The translations under genes and the position numbers were made by a program. This document shows, piece by piece, positions 32,571 to 44,046 of a stretch of DNA of 64,000 nucleotides (the first letter of the stretch is position 1; every line of letters begins with the position of its first letter). Source of the DNA: Melampsora larici-populina 98AG31 (taxonomy: Eukaryota > Basidiomycota > Pucciniomycetes > Pucciniales > Melampsoraceae); NCBI RefSeq assembly GCF_000204055.1, contig NW_006768819.1, forward strand, positions 166,120-230,119, read 5' to 3'. The notes under the pieces are model-generated. The model was not told the origin of the DNA and searched no databases. It worked only from the letters and a program-made list of their open reading frames with translations.

Positions 32571-35500
32571 TCTTGCTCACCACACCGTGCCGTGCCGTAC
32601 GCCGTTTTCAACACGCTGAGGTCCAAGTGTTGCTGCAATCAACGATCCCAGAGATAGCCCACGAGCTTTCATGATCCTTTTAAATTCATTACGCCAAGAT
32701 GAGGATCGAGTGATCCTCCTAATGACAAAGTCGAGCTGTGGATGGTGTCAAACATGATTGGTGTAAGTGGATGGTGTCAATCATGATTGGTGTAAAATAG
32801 TGAGCAAGGAAAAGGCATCCTGAGACATACCTTTTGCAAAATGTAATCTAACTTGTTTGCCTCCCTCCTGTGAGTTGGAGCCACTGTGTCATTAAGCATC
32901 AACAAAGGATTTTCAGCATCCTCAGCATCCGCTGCATCCCAATCCTCCTCATCGTCTACCTCTTTCTCTGCCATGGAAGCCTCCAAATGTTCCATAATGT
33001 TGGTGTCCAAATCATCTTCATCTAATTCTTGAAGGTCGTGTTCGACATCGGAAGCTTGATCATCCTCCGTGGGTGAAGTAGGAATATAAGGTACCTCGAG
33101 AACCGGTCCATCACCCGAACGGGGGTCTTCCGGCGGCTCGTCCTCTTCAAGTAAAGTGGTACAAACGGCTGGAAACCGTCCACCAACGGCTGTCTTTACA
33201 CGGCAAGGTGGAGGTGTCTTCAGACCTAGGGCTGCCAATCCGGCACCTACCACAAGCGCAAGCTTGTGGCAGAAACAAAACACGTGCATCGTTTTGGGAT
33301 TCCATTGGTAGGATGAGTCAGTACCATAATGGCCAATGAATTGCCGATGCATTTCATTGGCCATAGTTTTATTGTTTGAACCCAAGTCAGTTGTTTGGCT
33401 AAGCAAGTGAGGTCCGCAACCATAAACAACATCAGTCTATGTACTAATGGAAATAGATAAGTAGATTAAACTTATCTTTTCAGCAAGATTGTTCTTGATG
33501 AGTACATTTGCCAACGGTTCAGCCAACCAAACACCTCTGTGCTCCCATGCCACTACCTTCAGCGTGAGATGCTGAGAAACATACTTCCAGGAGGGATCAA
33601 TATAATTGACCGATGCGCCGATAAAACCGTGCCGGTTTCCTTTTGAAGTCCACATGTCGTGCTGCATACAAAACTTAGAGTCGAGGCCCTGTGAATTTGA
33701 CAACCAGATTGTCAGTACTTTCAAGGAAAGGAAGGAAAGGGGAACAAAGCAAGTGGGAAGAAGTGTATATATCAAACCTTGAGCTCGTTTATTACTTGCT
33801 CCTTCATGGAGAGGTTTAGACGCTTGGCTTCAAGTGCAGCCCAATGCCGGCCATAAAGCTTAGCTTCAGGTCTGAGGTATTGAACACAAGCACGGAGCCA
33901 CAGATCCGCAAGTCGTGACCACGGTAAAGACTGACGGACCAGCCAGACTGCCATGCCTTGGTTGAATGTGAGATTCTCGAATTTCAAAACCTTTGTGCTT
34001 GTTACGTAGGAGTCGAGTGGCCCGTTATTCTTCTTACATTCAGCTTCCTCACGGGTGCGAACTTCAGCAACTGAGGGTGGAACCAATATGCCAGCTTCCC
34101 GAGCTCTACGTCGGCCAGGGCAGCCCACTGCTGATTGTCCTTCCTGAGTCAAACCATCGTGGTGAGCTTTGAGATTACCTGTGGGGTTGGTGTAGCTGAT
34201 CCGAACCGGGTTAGATGTGTCTTGGCTGCACCACAAACACGGGTAACCTAGTGGTCGCTTGGATTTGTCCTGAAGGATTCAAAGCAGTTGATGATCAGGA
34301 GAAAAAGATGACAACCAACAGCAGTAGCAAAATGGCACTTACATCTTTTGGACGATACTGAGGTTCTCCAAAGTAAGCCAAGAGGGCATCGTTCTTGTCA
34401 CTGTCTTCAATAGTGATACATTGACGTTTCCGAACTGTGTTGTTTTCTTTGTCTGAGTCGGCTCTGATCGTTTATTCAGTAACGTGTTTGGATGAATAGT
34501 CCTTTTAACAAAACAATCAAGATTTAGAACTTACTCATCAGCTTGAGCACATTGTATGAATGATGAAGTTTACTTACTGGTAGGTCTTTTTGCTTTGGTT
34601 TTCTCTTTCTCTGTCGAACAACTTCGACATCAGGAACATCACCATCGTCTTGTTCATCTTGAGAAGAATCAATGACCATCGCTTGCTTCTTTCCAGTCGT
34701 GATTTTCTTCTTTGTAGCCGTGTAAGATTGTTTGTTTCCCAAGTTTTTTGTCTTGTGCGTAAAAGAAGACGGGGGTTCGACCGAAACCCTTCGGCGACCA
34801 TCAGGTGACGGGGGAAACCATTCCAGGGTTCGAAGTTGGTTGACGTATGCGTTGAGAGCGACTGGAACCAGGCGTGGCTTGGATTTGTGATGACATTGGA
34901 TTGTTTTGCAACTTGGAGCCTTCTGGCATTGGCATGACAGATAGGTAAAAGTATAGATATTGAATTAAATGTATAAAGATTGAAAAGAAGAAAAGCTGAG
35001 ATGGGTGAATCATTGCGACTGATGTATAACTGTGATCGATTTTATAAAATAGTTCAAAATTGTGGGAACAAAAATGTGTTTGATAGGCTAAGAAATCAAA
35101 GTGAAAGTGAGAAGTATAAGGGATAGGATGGGAAGAATGAAATGAGAGTCAGTGAAACGAAAAGGAGAAGAAAGAAAATCAGCAAAAGGTCACTCACCTT
35201 CTGATTTCGAATCAAGATCAGTAAGGCCCCTTGCGTGATGCAGTATGAAGGTATCCTTTTGGGCCATGATGATATCCCAAAAAGGGTCGTCATTGCTGGT
35301 TTGAGGTCTAGATGTGGATCTAGAGCTGCTAGATTCGGATTGTCGAGTGGTCCAGTGTGGCGTGCTCAATTGGTACAGACCCCTGTGTAACACTATGCGC
35401 TATCCTATCTACATTAGCGGGGCTGGATCTGTTGCGTAGGGTTTTTAAAAAAGCCCCGTTATCCCGTACGGATAACGTAACTTGTCTAAAAATTCCACTA

Positions 35501-35742
35501 CGGGTATTTGCAAGCGTGACTATTTTGAGGCCAGGTACGCTATCGGATACTTTAACACATAAAGCTACGTTATCACTACGTTAGCGCTATCCGGAGCGTA
35601 ACTGGCTCGGCGTTGATATACATGTACCCAAAACTAACCTGTAACAGTAAAAACACCATGTATAAAATTAATTACATGTTACATACTGAGCATAGATTGT
35701 ATGTAACCTGTAATACATTGTATCAAAACCTTTATTACATAT

Positions 35743-36090
35743 CACAGTGTCATTTTACTACTCACTGGCAGGCCAGTGAGTACGTCCAGCTCAATCCAAT
35801 CTCAATCCAATCTCAAATCCATGTCAGTTCAATATCAATCCAATCTCAATGTTTGGCCTAGAGTAACAGACAAACAACCTTCCAGAATGAACTGGAATAA
35901 AGTTTGGTTGCATGTCCACACATGAAGGTGTCAGAATGTCTGGAAGGTTTGTGTGATTATGCAGCCCATGAATATCCCCCACTCAAACATCATTGGAGGT
36001 CAAACTGATATTGAACTGACATTGAATTGAGATTGTATTGAGGTGAATGGAACTCACTGGCCTGCCAGTGACTAGTAAAATGACATTGTG
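35743..36090. mobile_element. MITE C, 348 bp, CACA-type ends
   Basis: The ends CACAGTGTCATTTTACTA and CACAATGTCATTTTACTA (complement) extend into a shared palindromic ACTGGCAGGCCAGT. The 3-bp duplication TAT flanks (35740-35742 and 36091-36093), and the unoccupied site is seen in the solo LTR at 42502-43502. Repeated CAATCTCAATCC motifs lie inside. Non-coding; a 3-bp duplication with CACA ends suggests a CACTA-related or PIF-related origin. Confidence 0.8.
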
Positions 36091-36094
36091 TATA

Positions 36095-38991
36095 CAGTCA
36101 AAACTCTCCAAAACCTTAACTCGCTAAAGCCATAGACCCCCCAAAGCCATAGGGTATGGTTTCCACATTTGCGGTGCAGGCCAAAATTTGGATTAAACCC
36201 CCTAGCCCCTTAACCCATACCAAAATAGTTGGAAAAAACGGTTTTTATCCCCGCTAAACCCATACCTTACCACAGAGCAGCCCAGAGCATTCCACCACAA
36301 TACAAAAAAAATTGACTCGAGAGACACTATCATCAAGCTCTACCACATTCCCTGGGCTCACCATGCCTCCCTATCTACTTCAACATGGGAACATTATGTA
36401 CATCACCTCAACCACCACCGACGTGAAAACATCTGAAGATTTCTTTCGTCTGCTTTACAAAGAGTTTGCATTAGATCTAGCTGAGCGTGGCCTGGAATTC
36501 ATCAACACCGAATTAAAATTCAAAATTAAGGCTCTTGAAGACAAGAGATGTGTTGAACAGTTGACCGAAGAAGAAGAAACATGGCTCAACAATGAAGGCA
36601 ACAGTATTGACGAGGCAATGACTCTCAATCATCTTATTACTCTTGATCCTGATATTCCCAGTGAGATCACAAAGAATATGTTCTTGACAATCTGGAAACT
36701 CGTTGGTGCGGGAAACAAGGCAGCAAATCATGTTACTCCAGCAGGAACCAATCCATTTCAAGTCTCTCAAATTACTGCTGTGTCAAAAGAAATAGAACCG
36801 ATATCCTTGGAAAAAAATCTCACCACAACACCCAATTCTCCACCAGCAGTTCCAAAACTTAAGAAAGGTCGGCCTAAAAAACAAGATGCTCTCGCTGCGG
36901 TGAAATCTCGTGGACTTACTGGAAAGGTTCAAGCAACAATTGCTGAGAAGATCACTGTTCTTATCTGGTACCACTCGCACGGAGAAAATCAATCTCTCAC
37001 TGCAAGACACTTCAGCAAAGTCTTTCCCCATCTCCGAATGACACAACCACTTGTCTCGGCTTGGGTGAAGTCTGAAGGAAGTATTCGGAAGCAAGGTGGC
37101 GATAAGCACCCCTCAATGAAGCGTGGTCGTGAGATTCAATATCCGGCAATTGAGAAAGACTTAGGTGATTGGGTTAGTCAGGCAATCTTGGCTGGTGTTG
37201 TTATTGATGGTGATGTTATTTGAGAGAAGTGGAAAGAATTTGCCCGCCTCCATCAAGTTGCTAGTTCCGAGTGGCTCAAGTTATCTAATGGATGGCTGGG
37301 CCGATTCAAGCAACGGCATGGTCTTCAAGCATCTGTCCGGCATGGCGAAGGAGCTGCTGCTGATCCCCAGACAATTGCTGCTGAGGTCGCTCGGGTTTTA
37401 GAGATCAATCAAGAATTTGCTTTGAAGAACATTTTCAATATGGACGAGACCGGTCTTTTTTATGCGTACGTGTCTTGTTCTAACTCTTTTTCTCTCTCTC
37501 AGGTTGGCTCATATCTTTCTTGTGTAGGATGCCACCGGATCGAGGCTTATCAACTGGCTCAGCACATGGTTTGAAGTCCAAAAAGAACCGGCTAACACTC
37601 GCATTAACAGTCAATGCTGACGGTTCAGAGGCTCTTGAACCTCTTTTTATCGGTCATGCTGCAAAGCCACGATGTTTTGAGCGGCGAAGTGGAGCTGAAC
37701 ACGGATTTATATACTTTTACAACAAGAAGGCTTGGATGAACCACTTCATCTTTCATCAGTACCTCTTAGACCTCAACAACACCTTTGCCTCACAAAATTG
37801 AAAAGTTCTCCTTTGGGTAGACAACTTTGCTGGTCATACCATTCCTGATGAAGGTCTAACACATGTTCGAGTGGAATTCTTTTCCCCTAACCTCACCCCA
37901 CATGTTCAGCCTCTCGACGCTGGTATCATCAAGAGTTTAAAGACAAACTACAAACATCGATACCTCAATCGAGCTATCAGGCTATTTGATACTGGCACCA
38001 CGGTCACCAGCAAGGTCTACGAAATCGATCAACTCACCGCTATGCGCCTCATTGTCAAATCATGGAAAGCTGTGACCAGCCAAACAATCCGTCACTGTTG
38101 GCTTCATACTGGGATCATCAAATCTCACAACAAAGGGTAAATCCTCACTTTTCTTGTTGTATTTATTACTCGTTTCATCTCTCTCAGCTTCACAGCAATT
38201 AACTCTTTTCCTTGTGTTTCTATTTAATTCAGACCTTCCTTGGGTATCACTCTAGATCCAATCGGTGGTGAAGCAGAAACAGATCTAGCTGCTGATATAC
38301 AGCATCTTGAAGATATCGGTGCGGTCTCTCGCATGAACCGGATGTCGATTGAGGAAATCATCAACCCTCAAGACGAGCTCCACAATCAATGGGAACTTTG
38401 GACAGCGGAAGAAATCTTCCTCCAAAGTCAGGAGGATGCTGAATCGAGTGCTGCTGCCGAGATCGAAGAGGCAAACTCCGAACCGACCTCAAACGCAGTG
38501 GATGTTGTAAGACCGACAACAAAGGAAGCACTGAATCATATAAGCCACTTGATGCTGTACCTTGAGATTGATGATAGTGTGATGGCTGATGCATTAGATA
38601 GTCTACTAGCAAAGTACTCAGCACAAGTCCGTTATAAATTGATGTTCACTGCTCAGCAGTCTAGCATCACTGATTTCTTTAGTTGTCCTCCCCTACCCTC
38701 GAACTAAACATCTATGTGTGCTCATAACTATTTAGAAGTCTTACTTCTTTTTGCTTTTGTGAACGATCGTTACACTTTCCTCAACCCTCTAAATCCATGA
38801 TCATCATGGTATGATTAGAGTTTTCTTTTTTTTAAAACCATACATCTATGGCATTAGAGGGTGTTTCTAAAGAAGCCATACTGCTATGGTATTAGAGGGT
38901 TTTTCGAGCAAAACCATAGATAGGCTAAAACTCCCCAAACCCATAGCCACTGGGTTCCACGGAATGGTATGGCTTTAGGGAGTTTTGACTG
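36095..38991 (+). mobile_element. pogo/Fot1-type Tc1-mariner transposon, 2.9 kb
   Basis: The inverted ends CAGTCAAAACTC (36095) and GAGTTTTGACTG (ending 38991) are flanked by TA on both sides (36093-36094 and 38992-38993), the Tc1/mariner hallmark. Subterminal CCATAG/CTATGG motifs recur near both ends. It encodes a pogo-type transposase with two introns and two in-frame stops. It sits immediately beside MITE C in the solo LTR; the TA was formed where MITE C's TAT duplicate meets the LTR. Confidence 0.95.
36363..38707 (+). pseudogene. pogo-type transposase (CENP-B-like HTH, DDE_1)
   Basis: I use the ATG at 36363 (MPPYLLQHG). Domains in order: N-terminal region; KKGRPKK basic patch; psq/CENP-B-type helix-turn-helix (KVQATIAEKITVLIWYH, then RHFSKVF); Tc5-type HTH after a TGA at 37221-37223; first catalytic Asp in NMDETGLFYA; intron 37466-37527; MPPDRGLSTGS; TGA at 37799-37801; second Asp in LLWVDNFAGHT; third Asp in HVQPLDAGIIKSL; intron 38137-38232; acidic C-terminal tail to 38707. 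The catalytic triad residues are all visible, so only the two TGA codons break the frame. Both stops sit in a TTGA context that fits C-to-T change at TCGA. Protein would cut and insert the element at TA. Confidence 0.85.
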
Positions 38992-39204
38992 TACATGAGC
39001 TTGTAAAACAACATGTAATATGTAATAAAACATCATTTACACCTCATAGCTCAGTGTCAAGATTTAAATGCTTATATTACATATCACACATAACATGTAT
39101 ATGTAATTAAGCATTACTAGTAATAATCATTAACATATAGTAATGATTAACCCTGAACCAATGTAGTGATAATAACAAATATCACTACAGTTAGGTTTAG
39201 AGAG

Positions 39205-39222
39205 GAGAGTATATAAACCCCT
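39205..39222 (+). promoter_or_regulatory. TATA box in solo LTR copy 2
   Basis: GAGTATATAAACCCC lies in the middle of the LTR, following an AT-rich U3-like part. The same motif stands in reverse at about 43134-43148 in the other solo LTR. It probably started retrotransposon transcription and could now drive neighbouring DNA. Confidence 0.5.
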
Positions 39223-40350
39223 CCTCTCTCAGCCTTCAGAGATTCCCCTCAAGAAATTATTACACTACACTTTTGAAGAACAATATTAAAGTTCTACAGA
39301 AGTAAATATCAAGAGTCTTACCAAGATAAGACTAGTGATAAGCTTCTCAGCTTCCTGATTAAAAGTAAGTAATACATTCCTTCACATCCCTCTGGATCCT
39401 CTGCTTCCCCCAAGTAGAAATCAAACTAGGTTGGTGACCTCTAACAGTCCCAGGTTAGTGACCTTAAGAAGAACTTTCAGGTTGGTGACCATAAGAATCA
39501 CCCAAGGTTGGTGACCATAAGAACAACCAGTTTGGTGATCTTTATGTCACCCTTTAAATCAGTTAACAAAAGATTAAAGGAGGGTCTTGGATCCAACCCT
39601 CATCCATTAAAAATAATACTAGCTATTATTTATAATCTCCTTTTAAGGAGTCACTTAACTGTAGTCTGTCTGGGTTTGTCCAAACAGACTACTTGTTCTA
39701 TTTCCCCTCTTCCCTTTCCTTTCTTTATTTCACTTGTAGATACTACATATATGAAATAAAGAATTGAAATTCCTGAAATCAAACCTCCCAATCGCCCAAT
39801 TAGTGAGCTTAGAGTCCTCTTCAAAGAGCACCAACCCTCACAGGCATGCCTTTGAGGCAGGCCCTGGGCAGGCCTTTTGGGCTTGATTTTGGGGTAGGTG
39901 TGCCCTTGTTAGGTTCAGGCTGGTTTAAGTGTATTCCGTCCAGTAACTGTGTGATTATGTGTGGGAATTTTTGCTTAACATCAAGAATATTTTTAAATCA
40001 CACCTCAAAGTGCTCTACTTACAACACATCCCTAATATCCAAGCCACTATCAGCTACTATTGTTTTAAATAGGGGTCTGAGAACGAGGATTGGGATGAGG
40101 ATGATCTTTTTGATTGTTCATTTTCATGACTGTTGATGAGATGTACATGAGTACTGTCATGAAATAATTATGTATGCTATGTCTGATGTTGTTTGAGTGT
40201 TTTTTCCACCTACTTTGCTTTTTTGGGGGATTTTAACACCTTAGAGGCACGCCTAAGCACCCCCACTATAGGTGTGCCTTTGGAAAGATCAAAATACGCC
40301 CCCAGGCCTGCCCCAAATTCAAAACACGCGCCCACCACGTGATGTGCAAC

Positions 40351-41858
40351 CCTGAAAATATTGTTTGATCAAATTTTCTCTCCCAGTCTTAATTAAAAAA
40401 TATGATTTCAAAATTCAAGTTTGTGTCTGGATCACAGCATTGCTTGCTGCTTGCTGCTGTGGATTTTTTCTTTTTTCTTTTCTTTTCTTTTTTGCTTCAA
40501 TTGGCATGCCCATATGCCCCCTCCTATCCAGGGATGTCTGGGACAAAGGATTTTGGGCCTGGGAACACCTCCTTTTCAAATTCACACCCACCACCTGACT
40601 GGGGGTGTGTCTGACAAAAATGCCAAAAAGTGCTCCCAAAGGTACTTATATTGTAGTTTTGAGTGTTTCCTGGTCAGATAAATTTCATGATTAGGTTGTT
40701 AGCCTTTAGGACTGTGGGTGTTGAGATGCAAGAGACAGACTCTGAAGGTGATCTAGTAATGTAGTTAGATTGCTAAGGGCAGATACAAGGTCCTGCAAGG
40801 CAGCAAGTATAATAAGAATGACTAAGTACATAAGTGACTAAGGGTTAAGTAGGTCACAACATAGGCTAATCAAAAATTGCACCCTTTATCCAATCAAGAA
40901 TGCCAAAGATCAAGCATACAACCCAAGTCAAAATCTGGGAGAAGCAGGATCAAGAAGTTGATGATCAAATGGGGTTTGCCCTCCAAAACCCAAAATTCTT
41001 GCAATAGACAACCCCTCTGGAGGGAAAAGTTTTTCTTTTCCGCAAAATCACACCAAACACGCCCAGTGGCACCTGGGCACAGTCCTAACACAAGGAAGGG
41101 GTGCTGGTGCACCTTTTAAAAAAGGATGCAACCCCAGCCTGATTATGAGAATAGAGGATCATGATAAAGAATTGAGGCCACACAGTTACCATTGATCTAA
41201 TATTGTGAAGTCTTGTCAAATGAACTTGAATTTCAATGGTAGACTTCCTGGAGCCAGAGTGATGATAACTTCCATTTCAAGTTGATATCATGGATATGAA
41301 AACTCACTTATTAGATCTCTTACTCCAATCAATTTTTTCAAATATCAAACAGGTATTCCTCAATCTTAGAATAGAAAACAGTTTATAACACACTCAAAAA
41401 AAGAATGTACAAAAAGCCCAAAGCAAAACTTTTTTCAAGAATTTCTTCTTTGATAAAAATTGTTTAATTGTATGATAAGTTCTGTTTGATACATTGCAAC
41501 TGGAATTTAAAGCAAAACTTTTTTCAAGAATTTCTTCTTTGATAAAAATTGTTTAATTGTATGATAAGTTCTGCTTGATACATTGCAACTTGAATTTGGA
41601 GAGTAGAGATATGCTGATAAGTTCCTTCCTGCAAAACTCTCTAAAAATAGTTTTGATACTCCTTTTTCAACTATATTTCCTTCCTGTGGTCCACCAACCA
41701 TTGTTAAAAAGTAACCAGTCAAATCAAAGATCCGCCATGCAGTGAGAGTCACTTTTTTACATTTCATGTCTTTGCATTGTAGCAACATCAATTGGAGGTG
41801 GGCTAGAGAAATCTTCAATAATTCATGACTCAAAAAGCAACTCTATCTTGGTGCCAAG
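40351..41858. other. Gene-free stretch with an 89-bp tandem duplication
   Basis: No gene is supported. A polypyrimidine TTTTCTTTTC run lies near 40464-40495. An 89-bp segment starting AAGCAAAACTTTTTTCAAG is repeated directly at 41421-41509 and 41510-41597 with few changes. Confidence 0.55.
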
Positions 41859-41861
41859 CTA

Positions 41862-44043
41862 CACAGGGGCCAAAATTGATGCTCACATGTATGTGAGCGT
41901 TGTAGACTTTTTTGAAGTCTCCAAAAAAGATTCATTTTCTTTCAGATTCATTCAATTCACAATTTTGGTTGTGTTCAGGTGATCAGCCTGTTTTGCTCAC
42001 ATTTTGCTCGACATTTCTTGAGAAGGCTCATTTCCATCTTGGATGAGCAATAACTGAGTCCAGATGAGTACTCAGGATCAGCTCATGAGTCACTGAATAC
42101 TCAGCAATTTGGTCAAAATTACAATGAGCACATGAACTACACCTTCCTCAGGCTTCATTCCTTAGTGAAGGCCTGCACAGGGGCTGTCCCATTTGAGATG
42201 CTCAGGAAATACTCAGTATCATCCCCTGGCTGGGTCATTGATGGGCCAGACTTCCATGCTAAGGAATGAAACCTCGTGAAAGAGCCATCCCCCTGCTCAG
42301 TTTATCTCAGCCGCTCAGCTAATCCTAAGTGATGTCCCCTGGATAAAGCTGCTCACACTGAGGGGCTGAGATCAACTGAGCAGCCCCTCAGCTAGTCCTC
42401 TGTGACATCCTTTGGATCCTTCTGATCCCAGGAATGCCCCTGAGGACTAGCTGAGCAGCTGAGCAGCCCCTCAGCCAATACTCAGTGACATCCTTTGGAT
42501 CTGTGAGGGTTGGGTACTCTACAGAGGACTCAAGGCTCACTAAGTGGGTACTGGATAGTAGCAACTGTTTCAATAGTCTATTTTTATATTTCAATTATAT
42601 GGTAATTACAACAGAAATATAAGAAAGATAGAGAAAGAGGGAAAAAGGGGGGGAACTGGTCTGTTTGGATAAACCCAGACAGACTACAGTTAAATGACTC
42701 CTAAAAAGGAGGTTTTTAATTATAATAAATAAATGTTATAATTAATGAAGTATGGGTCCCAAATGTCCTTCCTTTAATCTTCTAATTAACAGATTAAAGA
42801 GTGAAATAAAGGTCACTACACTGGTTGTTCTTAAAGTCACCAACTTATGGTTGTTCTTAAGGTCACCAGCCTGAAAGTAATTATATGTAGGTCACTAGCC
42901 TTGGGTTGTTGGAAGGTCACCAACCTAAAAGAGTTCCTACTTGGGGGAAGTAGAGGATCCAGAAAGGGTGAAGGTATTACTTACTTTTAATCAAGGAACT
43001 GATTAAAGTAATGAAGTTATCACTAGTCTTATATTTATAAGACTCTTGATGTTACTTCAGTAGAACTTTAATTGTTCTTAAAAGTAGTGTGTAATAATTG
43101 CTTGGGGTTTTCTGAAGGCTGAGAGAGGAGGGGTTTATATACTCTCCTCTCTAAACCTAACTGTAGTGATATTTTGTTATTATCACTACATTGGTTCAGG
43201 GTTAGTCATTAACATATAGTAATGATTGTTACTAGTGATGCTTAGTTACATATACATGTTATGTGTGATATGTAATATAAGCATTTAACTCTTTACACTG
43301 AGTTATGAGGTGTAAATGGTGATTTATTACATATTACATGTTGTTTTACAGGTTCATGTATATGTAATAAAGGTTTTGGTACATTGTATTACATGTTACA
43401 TACAGTTTATATTCAGTATGTAGCATGTAATTGATTTTATACATAGGGTTTTGATTGTTACAGGTTAGTTTTGGGTACATGTATATGTACTCAGGGCTGA
43501 CAGGATCCTTCTCCCAGGAATGCCCCTGATGACTATATGAGCAGCCCCTCAGCCAATGAGCAGTGAAATCCTTTGGATCCTTCTGATCAAGGAATGCCAC
43601 TGAGGGATAGCTGAGCAGATGGGCATCAGGCTTCATTCTGGAGCCATGAAGCCTGAGGAAAGGCTGGCCCTATGTGATCCATCCAAGGGATGCTGCGGAG
43701 AATTAGTCAAGAGGATACTCAGGTCAGCTCAGCCCCTAAGCTATTCATAAGTGGTGTCCCTTGGAGCCTACTAAACCAGGGAATGCCGCTCAGGATCAGC
43801 TGAGCAGCTGAGATAAACTGAGCAGATGGTTCAGCCCTTCCTCAGACTTCTTTGCTGAGGAATAAGGCCTGAGGAAGGCTTAGTTTGTCTGCTCAGTTCC
43901 TGTTGATCACATAATCAGATGACAAGCAGAAAGAAATTGGAAAGAAAAGGGAAAGAAAAGGAAAGCAAAATTGAACAAACATTGAAGAAAAAACAAAAAT
44001 TTCAACGCTCACACCTATGTGAGCATCCACTTTTGCCCCTGTG
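41862..44043. mobile_element. TIR element D, CACAGGGGC ends, split by an LTR
   Basis: About 40 bp of inverted ends begin CACAGGGGC and include GATGCTCACAT. The 3-bp duplication CTA flanks both sides (41859-41861 and 44044-44046). Removing the solo LTR leaves about 1.18 kb. Subterminal and internal DNA is packed with GCTCAG/CTGAGC motifs, as in CACTA-like elements with many transposase-binding repeats. No coding sequence is seen, so it is non-autonomous. Confidence 0.8.
42502..43502 (-). repeat. Solo LTR (copy 1), 1001 bp, uninterrupted
   Basis: On the plus strand it reads TGTGAGGGTTGG...CAGGGCTGACA. The 5-bp duplication GGATC flanks it (42497-42501 and 43503-43507). It is the reverse-oriented counterpart of copy 2 and preserves the unoccupied sites of hAT-A, MITE C and pogo. 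A TATA motif is near 43134-43142 on the minus strand. No internal retrotransposon sequence remains. Confidence 0.92.
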
Positions 44044-44046
44044 CTA

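Larger units (their letters stand above)
29622..32632 (-). mobile_element. hAT-B transposon, 3.0 kb
   Basis: The inverted ends CAACGCTCGGACCTCAGCG (29622-29640) and its complement (32614-32632) differ at three positions. The exact 7-bp duplication CTGCAAT flanks it (29615-29621 and 32633-32639). It is inserted in an exon of the hAT-A transposase, and removal joins SLIAG to GIRWNIKY in one frame. Subterminal CCGTAACG/CGGTACGG motifs crowd 29641-29790 and 30640-30810. It contains a C-terminal transposase fragment and a copy of family E. Confidence 0.85.
27764..35393 (-). pseudogene. hAT transposase, interrupted
   Basis: Exons run on the minus strand. N-terminal basic region about 34520-35013; BED-type zinc-finger region near 34110-34236 (CLWCSQD...NLKAHHDG); RNase-H-like core at 33437-33775 (HDMWTSKGNRHGFIG); a TDLGSNNKTM and HKLALVVGAG segment at 33180-33400; an acidic insert; then SSSWRNEF...SLIA ending at the hAT-B insertion (near 32640). 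The frame resumes on the other side (GIRWNIKYISRHKAW near 29590), and the C-terminal dimerisation part follows (WW near 28080, DYLACLGS...FSAAADV near 27960-27900), ending 27764. The coding line is cut by two transposons, so it cannot be made whole. The order matches Ac-type hAT transposases, which cut and paste DNA in the nucleus. Confidence 0.8.
27519..35615 (-). mobile_element. hAT-A transposon, 8.1 kb with nested insertions
   Basis: The terminal inverted repeats are CAACGCCGAG (27519-27528) and CTCGGCGTTG (35606-35615). A 7-bp duplication ATATACA flanks both sides (27512-27518 and 35616-35622). The solo LTR at 42502-43502 provides the unoccupied site, GAGTACATATACATGTACCC in complement, which confirms the boundaries. 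Subterminal DNA is rich in CGTTA and GCTACG motifs at both ends. A decayed hAT transposase is encoded on the minus strand. MITE 28863-29285 and hAT-B (29622-32632) are inserted inside. Confidence 0.9.
27496..39842 (+). repeat. Solo LTR (copy 2), interrupted by three elements
   Basis: It begins TGTCAGCCCTGAG and ends ACCCTCACA, flanked by the 5-bp duplication GGCAT (27491-27495 and 39843-39847). Removing hAT-A, MITE C and pogo with their duplicated target bases leaves 993 bp, matching the reverse-oriented solo LTR at 42502-43502. A TATA motif (GTATATAAACCCC) lies at about 39209. No internal gag or pol is present between, so this is a recombination-derived solo LTR. Superfamily is unknown. Confidence 0.9.
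27454..40342. mobile_element. R1 copy 2: hAT-type MITE split by a nested stack
   Basis: It begins TCACATGCTGGACGCG (27454) and ends CGCGCCCACCACGTGA (40342), flanked by an exact 8-bp duplication TGTGCAAC (27446-27453 and 40343-40350). Taking out the LTR insertion (27496-39842) and its 5-bp duplicate leaves 537 bp, collinear with R1 copy 1 (526 bp). No coding content. The TIR and 8-bp duplication point to hAT. Confidence 0.9.
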
